Shown: positions 59,956 to 64,000 of the stretch, one piece after another
Layout: each line of letters starts with the position of its first letter
Position numbering within the stretch: position 1 is the stretch's first letter
From: Sphingobium sp. 15-1
GTDB lineage: Bacteria > Pseudomonadota > Alphaproteobacteria > Sphingomonadales > Sphingomonadaceae
Assembly: GCF_013375535.1 (NCBI RefSeq)
Contig: NZ_JABXJG010000002.1
Location: forward strand, 1,346,001-1,410,000
Direction: 5' to 3'
DNA: 64,000 nucleotides
The notes under the pieces: model-generated
The model's database searches: none
What the model was told of the DNA's origin: nothing
Seen by the model: only the letters and a program-made list of their open reading frames with translations
Made by a program: the position numbers and the translations under genes

Positions 59956-60423
59956 ATGGCTAGATCAGGCGCAGACCTTGCATTGCTTCTTCTCGGCGGG
60001 TTTCGCTTCATGGCGGATGCCGCGACCGCTGAATTGTCCCGGCGCGGTTTCGACGATGTGCGGCCTGCCCATGAGTTCGCGCTGAGGGCGATCGCGGCGG
60101 GAGCGGGCAACGCTTCCGAACTTGGCCGCCGGCTTGCGGTGACCAAACAGGCGGCGGCCAAGACGGTCGCACTGCTGGAACAACGCGGCTATGTCTCGCT
60201 CGAAACCGCCGGGACATCGCGGCGCAAGCGCCTCCACGTCACCCCGCGCGGCCATGCCCTGATGGAGCAGGGCGAAGCGATTTTCGAGCAATTGCGGGCG
60301 CAATGGGAAAAGGAGATCGGCAGCGCCGACCTCCTGAAACTCGAAGCAATTCTGGCCCGGCTGCTAGGGTCCACGCCGATCCGGCTGGACGCCCCCGGCT
60401 GGATTGCGCAAGACGCGACTTAG
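59956..60423 (+). CDS. MarR family transcriptional regulator
   Basis: A 155-residue winged-helix protein with NASELGRRLAVTKQAAAKTV (recognition helix) and YVSLETAGTSRRKRLHVTPRG (wing). It would bind the three palindromes upstream and repress itself and the hydrolase-monooxygenase genes. Proteins of this class typically release DNA upon binding phenols or aromatic CoA esters. The ATG at 59956 is preferred; an in-frame start further upstream would overlap the operators. Confidence 0.9.
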   Translation: MARSGADLALLLLGGFRFMADAATAELSRRGFDDVRPAHEFALRAIAAGAGNASELGRRLAVTKQAAAKTVALLEQRGYVSLETAGTSRRKRLHVTPRGHALMEQGEAIFEQLRAQWEKEIGSADLLKLEAILARLLGSTPIRLDAPGWIAQDAT

Positions 60424-60461
60424 GGCAAATCCGATCCGGTTCCACCTGCTTGGAAAATGCC

Positions 60462-60707
60462 TTAGCGCGCCTGGGCCGGATCACCGGAAAGCAGCGGATG
60501 CCGCATCCGCCAATTGTCCAGCAGCGTTTCGATTGCCGCGATTTCCTGAAAGGAGCCGGTCGGCGTCGCGGCCCAGTTGCAATGCGGGTGGGTCGCCCGG
60601 CTATAAAGCCGGATCGGCCCCACCAGCCTGCGCCAATGATGCTTGCTCCGCCCGTGGTCGCGCACCAGCCTCGCCACGATCAGGTCGACCAGTTTGTCAG
60701 CCGTCAT
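60462..60707 (-). CDS. Hypothetical protein, 81 aa
   Basis: A small basic protein (begins MTADKLVDLIVARLVRDHGR, ends HPLLSGDPAQAR) of unrecognised function. It overlaps the next small gene by 11 bases, suggesting coupled translation of two small, possibly interacting, proteins. Confidence 0.55.
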   Translation of the reverse strand: MTADKLVDLIVARLVRDHGRSKHHWRRLVGPIRLYSRATHPHCNWAATPTGSFQEIAAIETLLDNWRMRHPLLSGDPAQAR

Positions 60708-60921
60708 TATCTTTCCCTTCGGTTGAAGACCATTGCCCCGGCAGGTCCAGATAGGCCTCTAATTCCCGCCAGTGCCGGTCCCATCCCGGTCCGCGCCGTT
60801 CCTGCGGCACATAAGCCTCGACCATCCGCCGCGCCCGCACCACGACGTTGCCCGAAGGTGCGCGCAGGCGATCCAGAATGTCCCGGATGCTGTCCGTCAT
60901 GAAGATCGTCGCGCCATGCAT
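60697..60921 (-). CDS. Hypothetical protein, 74 aa
   Basis: A small helical protein (core MTDSIRDILDRLRAPSGNVV, then RMVEAYVPQERRGPGWDRHW). The start may be the ATG at 60900 instead of 60921. It is not recognised. It pairs with the overlapping downstream gene and is divergent from the HAD gene. Confidence 0.5.
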   Translation of the reverse strand: MHGATIFMTDSIRDILDRLRAPSGNVVVRARRMVEAYVPQERRGPGWDRHWRELEAYLDLPGQWSSTEGKDNDG

Positions 60922-61095
60922 GGCTGATAGGCAGAGGCATCCCAGCTTTCAACTTTTCTTCACGCCGGCAGGCAGGGCATGGATGCCGCCACCCGCTTCA
61001 CCTTCGATGGTCGTGGGCGCACCCAGGCGCAAGCCGCAAAGCCTGCATCCGCCCGAGCGCTCTATGCACTCGTCAAACGTCCCGCAAAGCCCCAC

Positions 61096-61809
61096 ATGGG
61101 GACCATGACAGTCTCGACCTTCGCCAGCGCCGCTCCCGAAAGGCTGAACCGCCGCTTGCCCGATCCGGTTCGGGCGGTCATCTTCGACATGGACGGCACC
61201 CTGCTCGATACCGAGGCGGAGCATCGCCGCACCATGGCTGAGGCCGCCGCTGCCCTGGGATGGCCCTTCCCGGATGAGGTGCTGCTCGCCATGGTCGGCA
61301 TTCACCGGGACGCGAACCGTGTGATGCTGAAGGAGCGGTTCGGCGCCGATTTCCCGATGGAGCAATTCTACCTCGACAGCGACCTGCTGTTCGAAGCGGC
61401 GCTGGACGCGGCCATCCCCATGCGCCCCGGCGTCGAGCCCATGCTGGCGCGGATCGCTTCGGCTGGCATTCCCATGGCGGTGGCGACCTCGACCGAAGCG
61501 CGCTATGCCCGCCAGCGGCTCGAAAAGGCGGGGCTGCTCGACTATTTCGACGTGGTCGTCACCCGCAACGATGTCGGTCGTCCCAAGCCGCATCCCGAAC
61601 CCTATCAGCTCGCGGCGAAGCGGCTTGGCGTGGCCGTGACCGACGCGGTCGCGGTGGAGGACAGCTATGCCGGCGTCCGCTCCGCCGCGGGAGCGGGCAT
61701 CGCGACGGTGATGGTGCCCGATCTGCTGCCCCCGACAGAGGCGGAGCGGGCGATGGTCGCGGCGGTGCTGCCCAGCCTGCATGACTTCGCCGCCCTGATC
61801 CTGCCTTGA
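61096..61809 (+). CDS. HAD-IA family phosphatase (beta-phosphoglucomutase/CbbY-like)
   Basis: The protein has the HAD signatures FDMDGTLLDTE (nucleophile and acid-base Asp), TSTEARYARQRLEKAG (motif II), RPKPHPEPYQLAAKRLGV (motif III Lys) and VEDSYAGVRSAAGAG (motif IV). It is probably a cytosolic sugar- or small-phosphate phosphatase. ATG codons at 61096 and 61105 fit the family; one at 60979 would add 39 residues that look unconserved. It is divergent from the small hypothetical genes. Confidence 0.88.
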   Translation: MGTMTVSTFASAAPERLNRRLPDPVRAVIFDMDGTLLDTEAEHRRTMAEAAAALGWPFPDEVLLAMVGIHRDANRVMLKERFGADFPMEQFYLDSDLLFEAALDAAIPMRPGVEPMLARIASAGIPMAVATSTEARYARQRLEKAGLLDYFDVVVTRNDVGRPKPHPEPYQLAAKRLGVAVTDAVAVEDSYAGVRSAAGAGIATVMVPDLLPPTEAERAMVAAVLPSLHDFAALILP

Positions 61810-61938
61810 TCCGGGGCGTTCGTCCCACGGCTTCCCCCCTTCGTCGCAAACCCCGTTGCGTCCGCACCGCTCTTGGAATTGGGCAGCCGATGTGGGACAG
61901 CGGGGTCTGGATCGCTGACAGGAAGATACCGGGACGTT

Positions 61939-64000
61939 ATGCCGCTGCCGAGCCGATTGAGGACCTTGCCCTGGACAGGCGGCGCGGCGGGCCTGACCCT
62001 GACGGTCTTGGCGTCGGGCGTGTCGGCGTTGGCCGCCGATCCTGCGCCTTTCGAGCTTGGCGGGCCGGGGCTGCGCATTACGGTCACGCGGGACGGGGAG
62101 GTGCTGCCCATCGCCCAGGTGCCCAGCCTGGCCGAAGGCGACCGACTGTCGATCAAGGCCGATCTGCCGGAGGATCAGGGCGCGCGCTTCCTGCTGCTGT
62201 CCACCTTCCTGCGCGGCGCCACCAATCCGCCGCCCAAGGATTGGATCAAGGCCGCCGAAACCTGGAAGAAGAAGGACAAGGATAACAGCCTCACCCTGAC
62301 CGTGCCTAAGGGCGCCCGGCAGATGACCCTGTTCCTGGTTCCCGACACCGGCGGCGCGGAAGGCACGATCGTCGACGCCGTGCGCGGCAAGCCGGGCGAG
62401 TTCATCCGGGCGACGCAGGAACTCAACCAGGCCTCGCTCGACCGTTCCCGGCTGGACGCCTTCATGGCGGCGATCCGGGCGCAGGAAAACAGCCATCCCG
62501 AATATCTGCGCTCGGTCGCCCCGGCCCTGGCGCGCAGCCTGTCGATGAAGCTCAACGACGAATGCCTGTCCAGGGTGGTAGAGCTTCAGGCAAGCTGCCT
62601 GCTCGAAAATCGCGAGCAACTGGTGCTGGCCGACGTGCACAGCAGCTCCATCGCGGAAACGCTGACCGGCGCGCCAACCGACCTGGCGCTCCAGCTCAGT
62701 TCCACGCGGGAGGCGGGCTACGGCTTCTACAGCCCCTATATCGGCGTGGTGCGCGACGTGGCGAAGATTTTCGGCGCGTTCAGCAATCCGGAATTCGACT
62801 ATCTGCCGACACTCAGCATCCGCCGCGATGAGGCGGCTGCGCTGCTGCTCAACAAGGCACCCTCTTTTCAGAAGCCCAAATCGGTGCTGGTCGTCGGCAT
62901 GCCCGCGATCGAGGCCGACAGCCCGCCCCGCCTGCGCAGCGCCGCCAACGGCCCGATCTGCGCGGCGCGGCCGGGCGTGGTGCTGCCGGTCGAGGGCGCG
63001 CCGCTCATCTATTCGACTGCCTATGCGCGCAACATGATGGTGAAGCTGACGGCGTCCGGCGGGGAGACGCTGGACCTGCCGGTAGAGGCGCGGGCGGATC
63101 GCGGCGGCTATGTCGTCCGAAACAGTGACCCGCTGCCCCCCGCCTTCAAGGGCACGGTGAAGGGGCATCTCTACGGCCATTGGGGTTTCGAGCGGTTCGA
63201 GGGGCCGGACCTAGCCCTGCAATTGCCCGGCGATGCGCCCTGGAAAGTGGCGGGCGAGGTGCCCACGCTCGTGGTCGGACGCGACAATGCGCTGACGCTG
63301 ACCGGGGAAGCGCCCGCCTGTGTCGAGGGCGTGCTGCTGCGGCAGGGCGACGGCCCGCTGCAATCCCTGCCCTGGAAGGTACAGGGGACGGACAGCCTGG
63401 CCCTGACCCTGCCGCTGGCCGACCGCAAGCCCGGCGACATCAGGGTAGAGGTCAAATATCAGGGCATGGCCGAACCATCCGTGCTGCCGCTCAAGGCCTA
63501 TGCCCAGGCGAGCCGCCTGGACGGGCTCAGCCTGCATGCCGGGGACAATAGCGCGATCCTCTCCGGCCAGCGGCTGGATCAGGTCGCCAGCGTCGATCTG
63601 TCCGGCATGGCCCTGCAACCCGCCGAACTGACGCGCGACGGATCGGTGGACCGGCTATGGCTGGTGGCGAAGGGCGAGGGCGCCGCGCTCAAGCCCGGCG
63701 ATCAGGCGACGGCGCGGATCAGGCTGAAGGACGGGCGCTCGGTCACTCTGGCCGCAACGGTCGAGCAGGCGCGGCCTCGCCTGACCCTGCTCAGCAAGAG
63801 CATCTCGCAACGGACGGGCGAGGGGCGCAGCCTGCAACTGCCGGGCGAGGATCTGCTGCCCGACGATGGACGGCTCGTTTTTTCGGTGCGCGCGGACCAG
63901 GGCGCCGCTTTCCGGCCGGACGATGCGCTGGAGGTCGCCACGGCGGACGGCGGGAAGTCCGTCACGCTGGGCAGTGCCAACGGGCTCAGGCTATCGGGGC
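61939..64000 (+). CDS. Large secreted protein, 3' partial (unknown function)
   Basis: An open frame of 687 complete codons starts at 61939 and is still open at the window end. The N-terminus (PLPSRLRTLPWTGGAAGL, then LTVLASGVSALAADP) is a signal peptide. The rest has a mixed alpha-beta part (GEFIRATQELNQASLDRSRL), two cysteine pairs and repeated Ig- or IPT-like segments such as LSLHAGDNSAILSGQRL and LTLLSKSISQRTGEGRSLQL. The reading frame is credible because its codon use matches neighbours and the opposite strand gives only fragments. It is likely a periplasmic or surface protein. Confidence 0.75.
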   Translation, partial: MPLPSRLRTLPWTGGAAGLTLTVLASGVSALAADPAPFELGGPGLRITVTRDGEVLPIAQVPSLAEGDRLSIKADLPEDQGARFLLLSTFLRGATNPPPKDWIKAAETWKKKDKDNSLTLTVPKGARQMTLFLVPDTGGAEGTIVDAVRGKPGEFIRATQELNQASLDRSRLDAFMAAIRAQENSHPEYLRSVAPALARSLSMKLNDECLSRVVELQASCLLENREQLVLADVHSSSIAETLTGAPTDLALQLSSTREAGYGFYSPYIGVVRDVAKIFGAFSNPEFDYLPTLSIRRDEAAALLLNKAPSFQKPKSVLVVGMPAIEADSPPRLRSAANGPICAARPGVVLPVEGAPLIYSTAYARNMMVKLTASGGETLDLPVEARADRGGYVVRNSDPLPPAFKGTVKGHLYGHWGFERFEGPDLALQLPGDAPWKVAGEVPTLVVGRDNALTLTGEAPACVEGVLLRQGDGPLQSLPWKVQGTDSLALTLPLADRKPGDIRVEVKYQGMAEPSVLPLKAYAQASRLDGLSLHAGDNSAILSGQRLDQVASVDLSGMALQPAELTRDGSVDRLWLVAKGEGAALKPGDQATARIRLKDGRSVTLAATVEQARPRLTLLSKSISQRTGEGRSLQLPGEDLLPDDGRLVFSVRADQGAAFRPDDALEVATADGGKSVTLGSANGLRLSG

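Overview
The window looks like chromosomal or megaplasmid DNA of a sphingomonad-type alphaproteobacterium (Sphingobium/Novosphingobium-like). This is inferred from high GC outside a few AT-rich gaps, TonB-dependent receptors beside aromatic-oxygenase genes, a trwABC-like mobilization module beside a DUF2958 remnant, a FixL/FixJ pair, and many Caulobacterales/Sphingomonadales-type proteins. No rRNA, tRNA or CRISPR array was found.

Layout. (1) 1-4102: catabolic fragment with the tail of a D-aminoacylase-type amidohydrolase, a TonB-dependent receptor and an ACMSD-like metal amidohydrolase. (2) 4103-8200: an AT-rich gap and a wrecked mobile region holding a RES-domain gene followed by a nucleotidyltransferase-HEPN gene that is split by a complete IS66-type element. 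(3) 8209-15134: a TetR regulator and thioesterase, divergent from a six-gene redox operon (SDR, Old Yellow Enzyme, quinone-oxidoreductase-like MDR, alpha/beta hydrolase, aldo/keto reductase, second OYE). The last gene is cut off by an IS21-family remnant. (4) 15309-28197: a second RES/nucleotidyltransferase-HEPN copy (here RES is the truncated member), a broken integrase, a DUF2958 remnant, a MOBF mobilization module (ribbon-helix-helix protein, TrwB-like coupling protein, TrwC-like relaxase with a poly-G frameshift, VirB1-like transglycosylase), an IS630 element inside an HTH gene, and an intact P4-type integrase. (5) 28406-44704: a quieter block that looks like core genome, with a DUF2236 oxygenase, a trifunctional MFS/PlsC/acyl-ACP-synthetase protein, a DUF2339 membrane protein, TetR regulators, a DUF1326-DUF2182 pair, FixLJ with a universal stress protein, a Flp-type pilin and an EF-G paralogue. 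(6) 44869-46640: an acyl-CoA dehydrogenase remnant, a second identical but inverted IS630 copy, and a 142-bp MITE. (7) 46806-60423: a coherent aromatic-catabolism island with a TonB-dependent receptor, two paralogous FAD monooxygenases, two VanA/DdmC-type Rieske oxygenases, a fumarylacetoacetase-family hydrolase, two alpha/beta hydrolases, an SDR, and LysR and MarR regulators; the MarR regulator has three near-identical palindromic operators. (8) 60462-64000: two small unknown genes, a HAD phosphatase and the start of a large secreted protein that runs off the window.

How the genes may work together: the receptor in region 7 would import a substrate. Rieske monooxygenation or O-demethylation and FAD-dependent hydroxylation would then activate the ring, and the hydrolases and SDR would process the products. 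No ring-cleavage dioxygenase, ferredoxin or Rieske reductase is visible, so those parts must lie elsewhere. The most unusual system candidate is the RES plus nucleotidyltransferase-HEPN gene pair. It occurs twice in the window with conserved spacing, a different gene is broken in each copy, and sequence divergence is concentrated in one block of the HEPN half.
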